A stretch of DNA of 64,000 bases from Doryteuthis pealeii (GCA_023376005.1 CM042160.1:87242016-87306015), one strand, 5' to 3'; positions 9,895-20,284 are shown, counted from the first letter of the stretch. Notes: generated by a model from the sequence alone, not told the origin. Translations and numbers: made by a program.

Positions 9895-10035
9895 GTTAGG
9901 GCACCTTACATGATATAATGGTCAGTAACCTGGATAAGCACACCATTGTTAGTGAGTTTGATTCTCATTGGGTGCCCCAAACTTAAGGCTTTTTTGTGCC
10001 ACAACAAAGCTAAACTTAGTAAATAACTATTTTTG
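9895..10035 (+). repeat. SINE-A copy
   Basis: Contains 'accattgttagtgagtttga', 'ttctcattgggtgcccc' and 'aactatttttgtggtgg', like the tandem units at 40,102. The head is diverged (atgatataatggtcagtaac). Confidence 0.6.
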
Positions 10036-10577
10036 TGGTGGTTTTTAATTCCCATTTCTTTCAGTAGGATTATTCAATAAAGAAAAGAAGAAAAACAAAA
10101 TGAAAACATTAAAAAGGTGTTTGTTAAAAGTGATGAGTCATAACGTTATGGAAACGTTTATTTAACAAAGTAGACATTTTGTATAGGTCCAACTATTAAT
10201 CTGATTGGTGGACTAGACCAGGCATGTCAAACTGAATAGCTACCTAGGGTGACATGGATTACATATGTATGTCATGAGGGATGCATGGATTATATATGTA
10301 TGTCATGAGAGGCACACATGACAACTAAGTCTTTAAGTCCTTCTTCTACATTAACAGAAAGCAGTGATGATTGTTATTAATTTCTTTATTATTATATGGG
10401 AGTAAAATATGGAAATAAATCCGACAGTATGTAGAAAATAAAAAAAACAAAGTATTAAAAAAAAAAAAAAAATGAATTTATTCTTGATGTTGACGTCAGT
10501 GTTAAAAAACCAAAACATTTTAACAACAACCTCACCATCAATAATAAATTCATCTTTATGGATTATTTTGTTTTTCT

Positions 10578-10581
10578 ATTT

Positions 10582-10622
<41 letters not shown>
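10578..10622. repeat. (TA)n left of a foldback
   Basis: About 20 TA units. Confidence 0.9.
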
Positions 10623-10627
<5 letters not shown>

Positions 10628-10667
10628 TTTTTTTTTATAGTTTGCTTGAAGCATTGTATGTATGTGT

Positions 10668-11210
10668 TTAAAATAGAAATTAGAAGGCAATTCACAATGC
10701 AATGGAATAGGTGTTGAAAATTATGTTTATTTACCTTTTTTTTCTAAATATTTTCGGGATAAATCCCATCATCAGAGGTTTTAGAAGTACTTGTGTTTTT
10801 TCAGTACTTATCTTACGGTGCTGGCATAAACGTTTGTTGTTTATTAAGTTGAAGGAACACCGGATGTTTGAAAATGTTCAGGTTTTTCCGTGGTGAATTG
10901 TCGGCCCGTTCATGAGTGCAGTTTCAAATATGGATCTTGGAAATTCTTTTAATTCTTTTACTATAAATTCAGCTTCGCTCAGGCATAGTGAAATAATATT
11001 TTTTTTATAGTTTGCTTGAAGCATTGTACATATGTGTTTAAACAAACATTTACGCCAGCGACGTAATATAAGTACTAAAAAAACACAAGTACTTCTAAAA
11101 CCTCTGAAGATGGGATTTATCCCGAAAATATTTAGGAAAAAAAAGGGTAAATAAACATCATTTTCAACACCTATTTCATTGCATTGTCAATTGCCTTCTA
11201 ATTTCTATTT

Positions 11211-11211
<1 letters not shown>
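10668..11211. mobile_element. Large foldback element, 171-bp arms
   Basis: Arms 10,668-10,838 and 11,041-11,211 are close reverse complements (outer 'tttaaaatagaaattagaag', inner 'gtttgtt'), around a 202-bp spacer. The sequence 'tagtttgcttgaagcattgt' occurs both just outside the left arm and in the spacer. (TA)n tracts flank both sides. Confidence 0.8.

Positions 11212-11212
<1 letters not shown>

Positions 11213-11251
<39 letters not shown>
11213..11251. repeat. (TA)n right of a foldback
   Basis: About 17 TA units directly at the arm end. Confidence 0.9.
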
Positions 11252-11259
<8 letters not shown>

Positions 11260-11297
11260 GGAAGTATGATGAGGAAATTAATCCGACAGTATGTGAG

Positions 11298-11507
11298 AAA
11301 ACTTTTAATGAAAACAAACACAGGATGTCATGAATGATGGAAACTCTTTAAAAAAATTTGTATGAGTTCATACACTGAACATCTTTCATCTTTTACTCAT
11401 ACAAATTTTCAATGTCCTGAAGAAGGTTTTAATTTTTTAAAAAACGAAGTATCGACATAAAGAGTTTCCATCATTCATGACATCCTGTGTTTTCTTTAAA
11501 AATTTTC
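11298..11507. repeat. Second foldback, about 55-bp arms
   Basis: The arm 'caggatgtcatgaatgatgg' plus 'aaactctttaaa' pairs with 11,451-11,507. The spacer contains an inner inverted pair (tttgtatgagt / actcatacaaa). Confidence 0.75.
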
Positions 11508-11524
11508 TCCACACATATATATGA

Positions 11525-11728
11525 GAATTATAGTAATAGGGACAGGTAGAGCATTCGCCTAGGAATTTCAAGGTTCCAGGTTTGATACCAATCCTCACCA
11601 ATTCAGCACATGAGTAGCACAGTTTAGCTAATCTGATCTGTGCTGTAAAGCATCTGGAAGCTGACAGTAAGTGTGGCATTCCACTTAAGCAAAACGATCT
11701 CCCTTGTCTAGCGCTAGTGAAAAGGCCA
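11525..11728 (+). repeat. SINE-K copy split by DTM
   Basis: Reads in SINE orientation from the B-box-like 'ggttccaggtttgatacc' to 'ctagcgctagtgaaaagg'. It resumes at 12,052 with 'aaaggggatag'. Confidence 0.7.
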
Positions 11729-12051
11729 GTGATGCTGATAGCTTTTTGATTTAGTGCATCCTGGGACACACATATTTGCTTTGAATGAGTCCCCAGGAAA
11801 TTTATAGTAAAGTTTAATAGATTGTAGGGTTTTTATTCATGATCTGTGAAAACAGCTAAAGCCGGCTAACTCCTACCTTGTAATCTATCCTGTGTAATTC
11901 ATTTCTAAGAAACTATTGAAATGTATTTACAGTTAGCTTGAAATGGTGAGGGAAGAAAAAAGAAAAACACTGGGACACATAGATAGGATTTTACTGTATT
12001 CTTTTAGATTTTTGTGTGGCAGGGATGCAGGACACGTACTTAGCATCTCTG
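11729..12051 (+). mobile_element. DTM MITE, full length
   Basis: 323 bp from gtgatgctgatag to the complement of cagagatgct. Flanks are aaaggcca and aaagggga, a diverged 8-bp target duplication within SINE-K. This is the best uninterrupted copy in the window. Confidence 0.75.
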
Positions 12052-12363
12052 AAAGGGGATAGCAATAATAGGTCACTCAGCAGGATTAACTCACTACTGG
12101 AATTTTTTGTATATATAAGGCGTGCTACAATACACCACTTAAATTTATAGACTAAGCGAGGTCATGTGGTTTAAACCTCAGCCAATCAACAGCCCTATTG
12201 CGTGGCTGGTTAACTACTTAATCACTGATACTGAGGAGCACCAAAGAACAACCAAAGGATTCTTTACCAAGGATTTCCACTGGATAAGTGCTCTTGCTTG
12301 ATGCTTAAAAGATGGCCACTAAAATCATACTAGGTTATGCGCCTAGGAATGCAAGGATCTTTT

Positions 12364-12691
12364 TGTTACATAATTATTAGATCCCTAATACTTATATAAG
12401 GTAGTATAGAAACATAATGGCGATTAGTGCAGCTGATGGCCTTGAGAGTGAGTGACGGCGCTTGACCTCACTCTCATCTTACCTTCCGGATATAAATCGT
12501 GAGAACCGGAAGGCATAGAAGACCCTGTCTTCCGGTTTAAGGATAGTAAGTAAGTCTCAGTCAGTTAGCAGGTAGGAGCCGAGCCCGATAGGATGTAAGT
12601 CAAACTTCGCAGATGTCTGGGTTGGGGATTGAACAATAAAATAAGATCAAAAGTAAATCGAAGTCTTGTGTTTATTATCTAAAAACTAACA
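12364..12691 (+). mobile_element. Candidate LTR (5' LTR plus leader, or solo)
   Basis: Bounded by the inverted termini TGTTA...TAACA. Has a TATA-like 'cttatataagg' near 12,391 and a polyadenylation-like 'caataaaataag' near 12,632, in the order promoter then poly(A) signal, as in an LTR on the plus strand. The downstream 12,692-12,910 looks like an untranslated leader. No second LTR or coding region was found. A roughly 36-bp direct repeat (12,065 and 13,062) brackets the block. Confidence 0.45.
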
Positions 12692-13166
12692 ATGACACAG
12701 GGCTTCTGATAAACAAGAAATCCCTAACAGAAAACCAGACCGAAGTCACCAAGTCAACACCAGACGCAAGATCTTAGAAGATGCCAGACCAAGTCAAGAT
12801 GATAGAAGAACAAAAGCCGGCCAGAAGAAAAGACGACTAGAAGTAAGTGAAGTGAAGAAAGGTATGCAACATTCTTCGATGATGACGAAGCTAAGTATGA
12901 ACTCGAGGAAGTCAAGTTTCTCGGGTATCTAAGGACCCTTCAACTAAACAATATAATATACACACCATCTGACCAAAGTGAGGACCCATATTTTGCAGAA
13001 AAGAATGCAACAATATATACAATGTTTAGACAGTCAAAGTTTATCATTGGCAGATACCGACAATAGGTCACTCGACAGGATTTACTCACTACTAGAGATA
13101 AATAAGAGTAATTGACACTAATGCAAAACAAGTTTGTGCTGATGGTACAGATTTAGACATTTTAAA

Positions 13167-13198
<32 letters not shown>

Positions 13199-13334
13199 TT
13201 AATTTAACCTTTGTCTTTATTTGACTTGATAGATAAGAGTAAACACTTGTTTTCTTTCACACAAAATCAATTACTTTTTTTCCTTTCTTATCTTCCTCTT
13301 TTTGTTGAACTCAAAAAAGGTGAGTAAATATTAT

Positions 13335-13430
13335 TTATCCAGAGATGCTGATAGGTACGCATCCTGTGTCCCTTGACGCACAAAAATCTAAAAGGATGCA
13401 GTAAAATAGAAAAAAAAAGGCCCCTTAGAG
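13335..13430 (-). repeat. DTM fragment
   Basis: 'cagagatgctgataggtacg' then 'gtgtcccttgac' and 'aaatctaaaaggatgcag'; only the 3' end of the family remains. Confidence 0.65.
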
Positions 13431-13855
13431 CATTTTTTTTAGAAAGAAAAGGGGAAGCTCTCAAAGTAGTTTTGACTAATGAGAAGAGAGCTCTTTTGGT
13501 TTGAATTCAGAGTTTTCCTTCTCCTAGACTGGTTACCATACCAAGAAAGAAAGAAGGAAGAAAGAGAGGGTAGAGCTCTCAAAATAGTGTTGACTTATGA
13601 GAAGAAAGCTCCTTTGGTTTGAATTCAGAGTTTTCCTTCTCCTAGACTGGTTACCATACCAAGAAAGAAAGAAGGAAGAAAGAGAGGGTAGAGCTCTCAA
13701 AATAGTGTTGACTTATGAGAAGAAAGCTCCTTTGGTTTGAATTCAGAGTTTTCCTTCTCCTAGACTGGTTACCATACCAAGAAAGAAAGAAGGAAGAAAG
13801 AGAGGGTAGAGCTCTCAAAACAGAGTTTTCCTTCTCCTAGACTGGTTGCCATACC
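13430..13855 (+). repeat. 118-bp tandem repeat carrying SINE-B sequence
   Basis: Three-plus units with exact 118-bp spacing ('gaattcagagttttccttct' starts at 13,503, 13,621 and 13,739). Each unit joins a purine-rich 'aagaaagaaagaaggaagaa' segment to the 3' SINE-B block. Confidence 0.9.
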
Positions 13856-14035
13856 AAATTTAAAGAGCCCAATCTGCCATACTATTTAAACAAGGCTGGT
13901 GGGATAATAGTTGGATTCATACCTTTCCCAAGGGTATTAGCACTATGTGAAATGCGACCATCAGCGTCCATGATTTGAAATTGTCTCCCCATGTCCATTT
14001 CCTATGATGATAACCATTACACCACAATCACCTCC
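13835..14035 (-). repeat. SINE-B copy, minus
   Basis: Body and head: 'cccaagggtattagcact' and 'aaccattacaccacaatc'. Confidence 0.7.
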
Positions 14036-14189
14036 AACATGAACCAAATAAAATGGAATTTTTTTCAGACATAAGTTAATCCCCCAAAACTAAGAATATT
14101 TTGGTATCTATTTTGTGTCATTAAACGAAATAAGAAAAAATCCATTAGCAAACAATTATTGATTTACTCAGGTTTAGTATAATAATAGA

Positions 14190-14345
14190 TACTTGGAGGT
14201 GCATAGTGTAACGGTTATCACTGTAGGAAATGGACATGATGAGAAGCATTCAAATTCTGGGTGAGGCTGTTTGCATTTCATATAGTGCTAATACCCTTGG
14301 GAAAAGGTATGAATCCAACTATTCTCCTTCCAGCTATGGGTAAAT
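14190..14345 (+). repeat. SINE-B 5' half, plus
   Basis: tRNA-like head 'gaggtgcatagtgtaacggt', then 'gctaatacccttgggaaaag' and 'ccagctatgggtaaatag'. Abuts an inverted copy. Confidence 0.7.
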
Positions 14346-14815
14346 AGTTTCTGTACTACTATTTACCCATACCTGGTGGAGAATAGTTGGATTCATACTT
14401 TTCCCAAGGGTATTAGCACTGAAGAATAATCAAAGTTCCAATTACCGTCGAACTGGGAAGACAAGGCAACAAACGATTGTAACTCAAATACAAACTCGAA
14501 TGCTACAAGATCCACTTCAAAATGACAAAGTATATATAAGACTCCACAATGTCATTCAAATCAAGCAGCCAAGCAGCCAATCAGAACTCAAGGAATGGAA
14601 TCACCCAGATTCATGGATGGATCATTCTTGATTCCTATTTATACCAACTGTCTTGGACACTGCTTCAGTTGCACTTACTTAGCTGCTGTTATCAAAACCA
14701 ACAGTAGACTAACTGACTTCAATAAGCACTATATGAAATGCGAATATCTACGCCCATGAATTGAACTTGTCTCACCATGCCCATCTACTCCATGCACCTC
14801 CAAAAAACAAAAAAC
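14346..14815 (-). repeat. SINE-B 5' half, minus, split by a 304-bp insert
   Basis: 14,357-14,420 and 14,725-14,815 are one copy: 'tatttacccatacctgg' through 'tattagcact', resuming 'agcactatatgaaatgcg'. Forms an inverted pair with 14,190-14,345. Confidence 0.7.
14421..14724. mobile_element. 304-bp insertion, probable solo LTR, agcact TSD
   Basis: The 6-bp direct repeat agcact (14,415-14,420 and 14,725-14,730) flanks the insert. Its ends are weakly inverted (tgaag / cttca), and it has a TATA-like 'gtatatataagac'. No coding sequence. Confidence 0.55.
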
Positions 14816-14879
14816 AGACAACTAGAGACCCCTCCCCATTATTAATTGGTCAGGGGTTATATTTTATTTACCTTACCTT

Positions 14880-15282
14880 TCCGCTAAACAAAGTGTTTGG
14901 CACAACATTGGCTTCTTAAAGCAGCAGAGATTCTTGAACCAACAAATGAAAGCACAATTAAGGCCGTGCCAAAAATAGCTCAGTCCTGTCATCATTCCCT
15001 CTTTGGGGGTGCCTCGGGCATCAGGCAATGAAACCTAACCCCTTGCTCCTTTAAGACAATGGGGGGTAGGTACTGTCTGGTGGGGGAGGGGGTTATGCCC
15101 CCCCCCCCGAATATAATCTCATTGATTATATTTCACGTGACACACGGATGTTGTGGTTTGAGCAGAGACATTTAATTTCCCTTTTCAGTCACATGATATC
15201 TCTTAGAAACAAAATGTTGCACCAAAAATAGCTTAGGTCTGTCAGCTTTCTCCTTTTGAGGTGCCCTCAATTATGCAAGAAT

Positions 15283-15290
<8 letters not shown>
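14880..15290. other. Unclassified, two related blocks
   Basis: 'gccaaaaatagctcagtcct' near 14,967 and 'accaaaaatagcttaggtct' near 15,221 are related, so this holds a local duplication. A C run of 12 occurs at 15,098. No gene. Confidence 0.4.

Positions 15291-15295
<5 letters not shown>

Positions 15296-15345
<50 letters not shown>
15296..15345. repeat. (CA)n then (TA)n
   Basis: Short CA run followed by about 22 TA units with one break. Confidence 0.9.
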
Positions 15346-15350
<5 letters not shown>

Positions 15351-15651
15351 ATAAGTAAAGAAATAACAAAAGACTTAGAGATTTTGCATTATAGCTTATT
15401 TCGGGGAGCTTAGACAAAGTGTCTAATTCTCCCAGCTCATCAAATGCGAATGATGAATTCTTTATTACTTTTAAGGCATTTGAAAACAGATTTTTTTAAA
15501 TTTTTAAATTTTTTTTTTTATATTGTCCTGTCTGCTCAGCTGTAGGTAATAAAAAAGATATCTGACTACATGTCAGTAATTTGTTAGGAATTTCTGTTAA
15601 ATCAATCTATTCCAGATTTCAGCTAAATGGGCCACCCCATTTCATTTAGTT

Positions 15652-15828
15652 TGTTGTGAGGTGTGGTTTTGTGTTCCTTGTTGCAGCAGTATTTATTCGT
15701 GCTTAATCTCAGCACTGAGTTTAGCTTCTCGTAGCTAATTTCCCTAGTCCCCTAAAGTGTCTCTATATATGTCCTGCAGTAATACACATATGTAAATGAG
15801 ATAACGCGCCATTGGCTATCTCACTACA
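15652..15828 (-). repeat. 3' LTR (177 bp)
   Basis: Plus-strand reading starts tgttgtgaggtgtgg and ends ctatctcactaca. Same length as the partner LTR. Confidence 0.9.
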
Positions 15829-16192
15829 CCTCCCTGAAATGGAGAGGTTTTATTCCCCTCGTTGATCTATTGCTTCTCCTAAATATCCTTGGGGGTGTTC
15901 TTCGTAATGGTGACCGCGGTCTCATTTCATCACTACTGGATCCCTGGTATGGCACCTCGGAATCCGACTCGCTTTCATCTATGGGTTCTATAACGTCTCC
16001 CCCATATTGGTTTATGTCCTCATTTCTTTCCGATTCATCCACACTCATGTATTCCTCATATCTATTCCTTAGCTGATCAGTGTGGGCCAGCACACTTCTC
16101 TCCTGTGTCGTTATTATGGCAGTGTTGTTCCCTTTTTGCATAATAAAATACGCTTTTTCAGGTTGCGCGTCCTTATTCTTTTTGTACCACAT
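15824..16192 (-). pseudogene. Integrase C-terminal tail
   Basis: The frame opens MWYKKNKDAQPEKAYFIMQK and ends in an acidic then Arg/Ser/Pro-rich tail (RSPLRRTPPRIFRRSNRSTR) running into the LTR. It is the continuation of the core after a frame change. Confidence 0.75.
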
Positions 16193-16625
16193 TTTTTCTA
16201 TTAGTCGAAAAAAACATGGTTATGGGAGATCTGATCGGTCTTCCCATCAAGGCGGAAGGACTTAGTGTTCTATCAGCATGAGGAATGGATCTGTAACTCA
16301 TCAAGAGTTTAGGTAGAAAAGATTCTATGGTCTCTCGTGACGGCTCAAATGCTTTTAATCCTAATTTAACCGTTCTAACCATCCTTTCCGCAGCCCCATT
16401 TGATTGTGGTAGGGTGGAGTTTTATAGGGTTTACATCCTATCTTCCTCAACCAGGAACATAGACTTTCATCACAGAATTCAGACAAATTGTCCAATACCA
16501 GGGTTCTCGGTACGCCGTTCCTTGAGAATACAGTTCTCAAAATTTGAATGACAGTTGCAGATTTTCTATCACGCACCTGAATAATCTCTGGCCACACCGA
16601 GAACGAATCTACTAAAATCAATAGT
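16173..16625 (-). pseudogene. Integrase core fragment, frameshifted
   Basis: Two overlapping frames carry ILVDSFSVWPEI, then FSRNGVPRTLVLDN, a CKPYKTPPYHNQ motif, and MVRTVKLGLKAF. These are the usual retroviral-type integrase core landmarks: a first D in the VDSFS block, and the D before the N of LVLDN. The catalytic Glu region is damaged by a frame change near 16,370. Confidence 0.8.
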
Positions 16626-16629
16626 AGTC

Positions 16630-17279
16630 CTACGCCTTGTTTTTACTTGTAACACGTCAGTGTTATTTGCTGCATTTTCTTCTATTTGAAACACCATTGT
16701 ATTGTTTTGAGTATCTTCCTTGAATTCGGATATCATTTCCAGTTGCTGTACAAATTCCACGCATGTTTCTAATGCCATGTTATTTGACTGTAGACGTTCT
16801 AAAATTTTGTCTTTTTGATTCCCGTCGTGCAATCCTCCAATGAACCGTAACTGGATTAATTTTTCTTCGATGGTAAAATCTCCTGTTCCAAGCTGTTGAA
16901 ATTCACAGAATCTCGCGGCCTTTTTTAGTCTCTGAATGTAATTCCTTGCTGGTTCGTTGGGATTTTGCTTTGTAGAAAGGAATTTAGTCCTCTCAGCAAT
17001 AACCAGTTTTTTCTTAGGTCTTACATTGTTCTTTATGATGTGTGCAATTTCTTCAAAGGTGAGATCCTCCAAATCTTTTGGATACGCCATAACGGCTACT
17101 TTCATGTTTGCTTCACATCCAGCGGACGCTAAAAATAAGTCTGTAATCTCATTTTCTCCTCCAATGTTCTTTTTGTCTTGTAATTTTTTGCTTCTTGCAA
17201 AGGCTGAAAAACATTTTATCCACATCTCAACATAGACAGGTTGCTCTAAACTTGCAAGTATGCCTATCGACGCCGCCAT
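16630..17279 (-). pseudogene. Gag-like frame of the LTR element
   Basis: Opens at an ATG two bases inside the 5' LTR (MAASIGILASLEQP...). It includes a capsid-like helical stretch (NPNEPARNYIQRLKKAARFC), the kind of sequence seen in Ty3/gypsy capsids. It stays open about 215 codons, then joins the integrase region in another frame at the deletion point. No zinc knuckle is seen, so the C-terminal nucleocapsid was probably lost with the deletion. Confidence 0.75.
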
Positions 17280-17280
17280 G

Positions 17281-17457
17281 TGTTTTGAGGTGTGGTTTTG
17301 TGTTCCGTGTTGCAGTAGTATCTATTCGTGCTTAATCTTAGCTCTGGGCTCAGCTTATCGTAGCTAATTTCCCTAGTCCCCTAAAGTGTCTCTATATATC
17401 TCCTGCAGTAATACACATATGTAAATGAGATAACATGCCATTGGCTATCTCACTACA
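17281..17457 (-). repeat. 5' LTR (177 bp)
   Basis: Starts tgttttgaggtgtgg and ends ctatctcactaca. Just inside it, on the element strand, TGGCGGCGTCGATAGGC is a candidate primer-binding site that overlaps the Gag start codon; the primer tRNA is not identified. Confidence 0.9.
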
Positions 17458-17485
17458 TAGTTCAATATAGCAAATATATTATTTA

Positions 17486-17489
<4 letters not shown>

Positions 17490-17528
<39 letters not shown>
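17490..17528. repeat. (TA)n
   Basis: About 19 TA units just outside the LTR element. Confidence 0.9.
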
Positions 17529-17533
<5 letters not shown>

Positions 17534-17649
17534 TTATTTGCTATATTTAACAGTAACAGTGAACTTGGTCTGAAGATTTCATAGACAAGAAACTGCTGGT
17601 AACCATGTGCCGTTGACTCCATGTCCACACTAACATTTATATATAAGTC

Positions 17650-17872
17650 GACAGGGTGGCCTAAAGTCGGTATCAGCCAGACAACGAGGGAGTCTATCCC
17701 CTTTTCATTAGTACTAGACCAAGGAGATTTTTATTTTTTAAAAATCTGAGGTGGAGCACCACACTTACCTTCAGCTTCTTTACAGCACAGATCCCTGTGC
17801 TACTCATTCGCTGAGCTGGCAAGGGCTGGTATCATACCAAAAACCTTGCGATTCCTAGGCAAGTGATTGAGC
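17650..17872 (-). repeat. SINE-K copy
   Basis: 'cctaaagtcggtatcagcc', 'gagggagtctatcccc', 'gaggtggagcaccacac' and 'tgctactcattcgctgagct'. The head is partly lost. Confidence 0.75.
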
Positions 17873-17974
17873 ACTTTTATATTCTTTATAACCCCAACTT
17901 ATTCAGTTAATAATTGTATCAACGGTTGAAGTTGTGATTAACTCTATATTCTATTCCCCTGGTAAGTCATCTTC

Positions 17975-17977
<3 letters not shown>

Positions 17978-18020
<43 letters not shown>
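17978..18020. repeat. (TA)n
   Basis: About 21 TA units. Confidence 0.9.
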
Positions 18021-18023
<3 letters not shown>

Positions 18024-18059
18024 AAAGATTGTGTATGTCTGTATGTACGTATTTTTGTT

Positions 18060-18335
18060 AAACAAAAATGTATGTATGTGTCATAGGAAATCTCATCAGG
18101 GACAATTCATGCAAACTCCAGGAACAAACAATGTGTCTTGTGCAATCTGTAAAAAAGTCTGTAAGTCAGCTTCTGGTCTTAAGAGTCATATGGTGGTGCA
18201 TAAGCATCAAATTTTATCATCTGATACAACGGAAAGGACGTCCTTCCTATGTCATATTTGCATCAAACTTTGTGGATATGCAGTGGGTTTGAAGAGTCAT
18301 TTGAAGGCTCATGAGAAGAAAGGTTCTGGAGGTGG
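18060..18335 (+). pseudogene. LINE C-terminal C2H2 zinc-finger fragment
   Basis: Encodes two C2H2 units: CAICKKVCKSASGLKSHMVVH and CHICIKLCGYAVGLKSHLKAH. Paired fingers of this form occur at the C-terminus of some invertebrate LINE proteins, where they are thought to bind nucleic acid. The frame then runs into (TA)n and a reversed SINE-B, so the 141-codon frame at 18,031-18,456 is a chimera of repeats rather than a host zinc-finger gene. Confidence 0.65.
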
Positions 18336-18339
18336 GGTT

Positions 18340-18640
18340 ATATATATATATATATATATATATTTACCAACCCCTCCACACGAGCAGGATGCGACACAAA
18401 GTCAATTTCTTAAGCAGAGTTCAACAGGTTTGAATTCAGAGTTTTCCTTCTCCTAGACCGGTTGCCTAACCAAGGTTAAAGAGCCCAGTCTGCCCTACTA
18501 TTTATCCATAGCTGGAGGGAGAGTAGGATTCATACCTTTCCCAAGGGTATTAGCGCAAAGTGAAATGCAATTACCACGTCCAGGATTTGAACTCGGGCTA
18601 TGAGTCCATTTCCCATTGGACGTGGGGTTATAGGATTGTG
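18340..18640 (-). repeat. SINE-B copy, with TA tail
   Basis: Minus-strand SINE from the head near 18,625 to 'ccaacccctccacacgagca' (its 3' end), then 'tatttacc' and (TA)n as the tail. Confidence 0.8.
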
Positions 18641-18649
18641 AGGGACGGC

Positions 18650-19059
18650 AACGATCTGTAAAGATTATGCTATTGCTATGTATGCATTTTTGCTAAATAA
18701 AACAAATAGAAAAATAATTTTATTAATCTAAATATGAATATAGATAAGAGATTTATTTTAACTTTTTAGATCCCAGGCAATGCCAGGTAGTTCTGCATTT
18801 ATTCCTTTGTGAAGAAACAATAAAACCTGAATAGACAATTCAGCTGTTCCTTGTCAATAAAAGTTGTTTGCATATATAACAAAAAAAAAGAAAAGAAAAA
18901 GAAAAAGCAAAAAACAAATGCAACATCTTGAAGGACAATGCTAATTTTGACCTCGTTACAGAAAGTGTTTATTAGAAAGTAAAATTTCTTCTGATAAAAT
19001 TTTTTTTAAGTCAACGGCCATCTTGTGAGGTAACACTTATACTAATACACAGTCTGAAA
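18650..19059. other. Nothing recognised
   Basis: AT-rich with A runs; no frame or repeat identified. Confidence 0.4.
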
Positions 19060-19068
19060 CACTATCAG

Positions 19069-19258
19069 GGTCATTTCCTATAAGTCCAACATAAACAAAG
19101 GGGAACCACTCTTGACTGATAAATTATTTATTTATTTTTTGATCTACTAGGGAAAAAGAAGACGGGGTTAGGGTTAGACTTAGTTTAATTGGAAAATAAA
19201 TAATTTATCAGTCAAGAGTGGTTCCCCTTTGTTTATGTTAGAGTTATAGGAAATATCC
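19069..19258. mobile_element. MITE with 9-bp TSD (cactatcag)
   Basis: Arms of about 60 bp (tcctataagtccaacataaa ...) in inverted repeat; ends ggtcatttcc / ggaaatatcc. A perfect 9-bp direct repeat cactatcag lies at 19,060-19,068 and 19,259-19,267. Nine-base duplications are typical of Mutator-like elements. Confidence 0.8.
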
Positions 19259-19289
19259 CACTATCAGAGTAATTAAGTAAAAGAAAGTT

Positions 19290-19455
19290 GGCGGAATGGC
19301 CTATTGTCAGTATCAGCTGAACAGAAAGGGAGTCTATCTCCTTTTCACTAGCACTAGACCAGTGAGGTTATTTTTCTGGGGTGGAGTACCACACATACCG
19401 TCAGCTGCCCACTTTATGCAATCTGTGCTACTCATGTGCTGAATTAAACCAGTCC
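19290..19455 (-). repeat. SINE-K copy, partial
   Basis: 'cctattgtcagtatcagc', 'gggagtctatctcc', 'ctagcactagaccag', 'tgctactcatgtgctgaatt'. Confidence 0.7.
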
Positions 19456-19544
19456 CTATCAGAGTAGAACTATATATTAACACACATGAAAGACATACAG
19501 TAAATGGGATCAGTCGGAGTCAGTACATCCCATAGTTTTTAGGA

Positions 19545-19990
19545 ACCTTTGTATGTACTGATCTATAGATACAATCATTTAGACATTCAAATACACAATC
19601 GGGGTTACAATATTATTTTGTGTCCATGTGTGGGCTGGATACACATCCTCATGGAAAGACAGGCCGATGGTAGCTGTAAGAAGTTTGAGGTAAGGTGCCC
19701 TCCATTTCTGAAGCGACACATGACGGACGCCATGGAAACATTTCCTACATTGAAGTCTGACCTGTGTGGCAGGGCCTGTATGTCTAGGGTTTCATATGTG
19801 TGACAGGGTACATAAAAACATGCTGGATCCGTGGGCCATCTGCGTGCTCACAACTTCTCACAACTGGACTACTTGTAGAAATGGCCTTATTCTGTGAAGA
19901 AGCGGCAATCACCATATATATATATGGTATTTGTGGAAAAGGTGACTTACCGGTGAAACAGGTCACAATGGTAAGTTGATGCAAGATTCA
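19545..19990. other. Unresolved, GC-richer block with overlapping frames
   Basis: A plus frame (84 codons) includes KKFEVRCPPFLKRHMTDAM; a minus frame (66 codons) overlaps its end. No known family or splice signals that extend either, so I do not call a gene. Confidence 0.25.
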
Positions 19991-20059
19991 CAATGATAAG
20001 ACAGCGATATAACAAATATAAAGTGCTCAATACATTGGTAGAGCAAATTTATTATGATA

Positions 20060-20275
20060 AAGGTACATGGTAATAACCTACTTGAGTTTCACCATAAGAA
20101 TCTTCAGGGTTAAATCCACTGGATCAATCAAGATATTGATTAATTGCACGCAACACGCAAAAAAAATACACGTGCAATTAACTGCAATTAATCAATATCT
20201 TGATTGATCCAGTGGATTTAACCCTGAAGACCCTTATGGTGAAACTCGAGTAGTTTTTACTGTGTACCACTATTA
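20060..20275. repeat. Foldback derivative of repeat C
   Basis: Arms of about 85 bp ('gtttcaccataagaatcttc' ... 'aagatattgattaattgca') inverted around 'cacgcaaaaaaaatacacgt'. The arm is the first 85 bp of repeat C. Confidence 0.75.
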
Positions 20276-20284
20276 TAATATATA

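Larger units (their letters stand above)
15652..17457 (-). mobile_element. Ty3/gypsy-type LTR retrotransposon, internally deleted
   Basis: 1,806 bp between two 177-bp LTRs with a 5-bp duplication tagtt (15,647-15,651 and 17,458-17,462). LTRs begin TG and end CA. On the minus strand the order is LTR, Gag-like frame, integrase core, integrase tail, LTR. Protease, reverse transcriptase and RNase H are missing, so it is non-autonomous. A purine-rich tract (cagggagg) lies immediately before the 3' LTR. By hand the LTRs differ at about 13 of 177 positions. Confidence 0.92.

Noticed and set aside
18031..18456. 141-codon zinc-finger protein
   Set aside because: Zinc fingers are of LINE type, and the frame runs on through (TA)n into a reversed SINE-B, so it is not a host gene.
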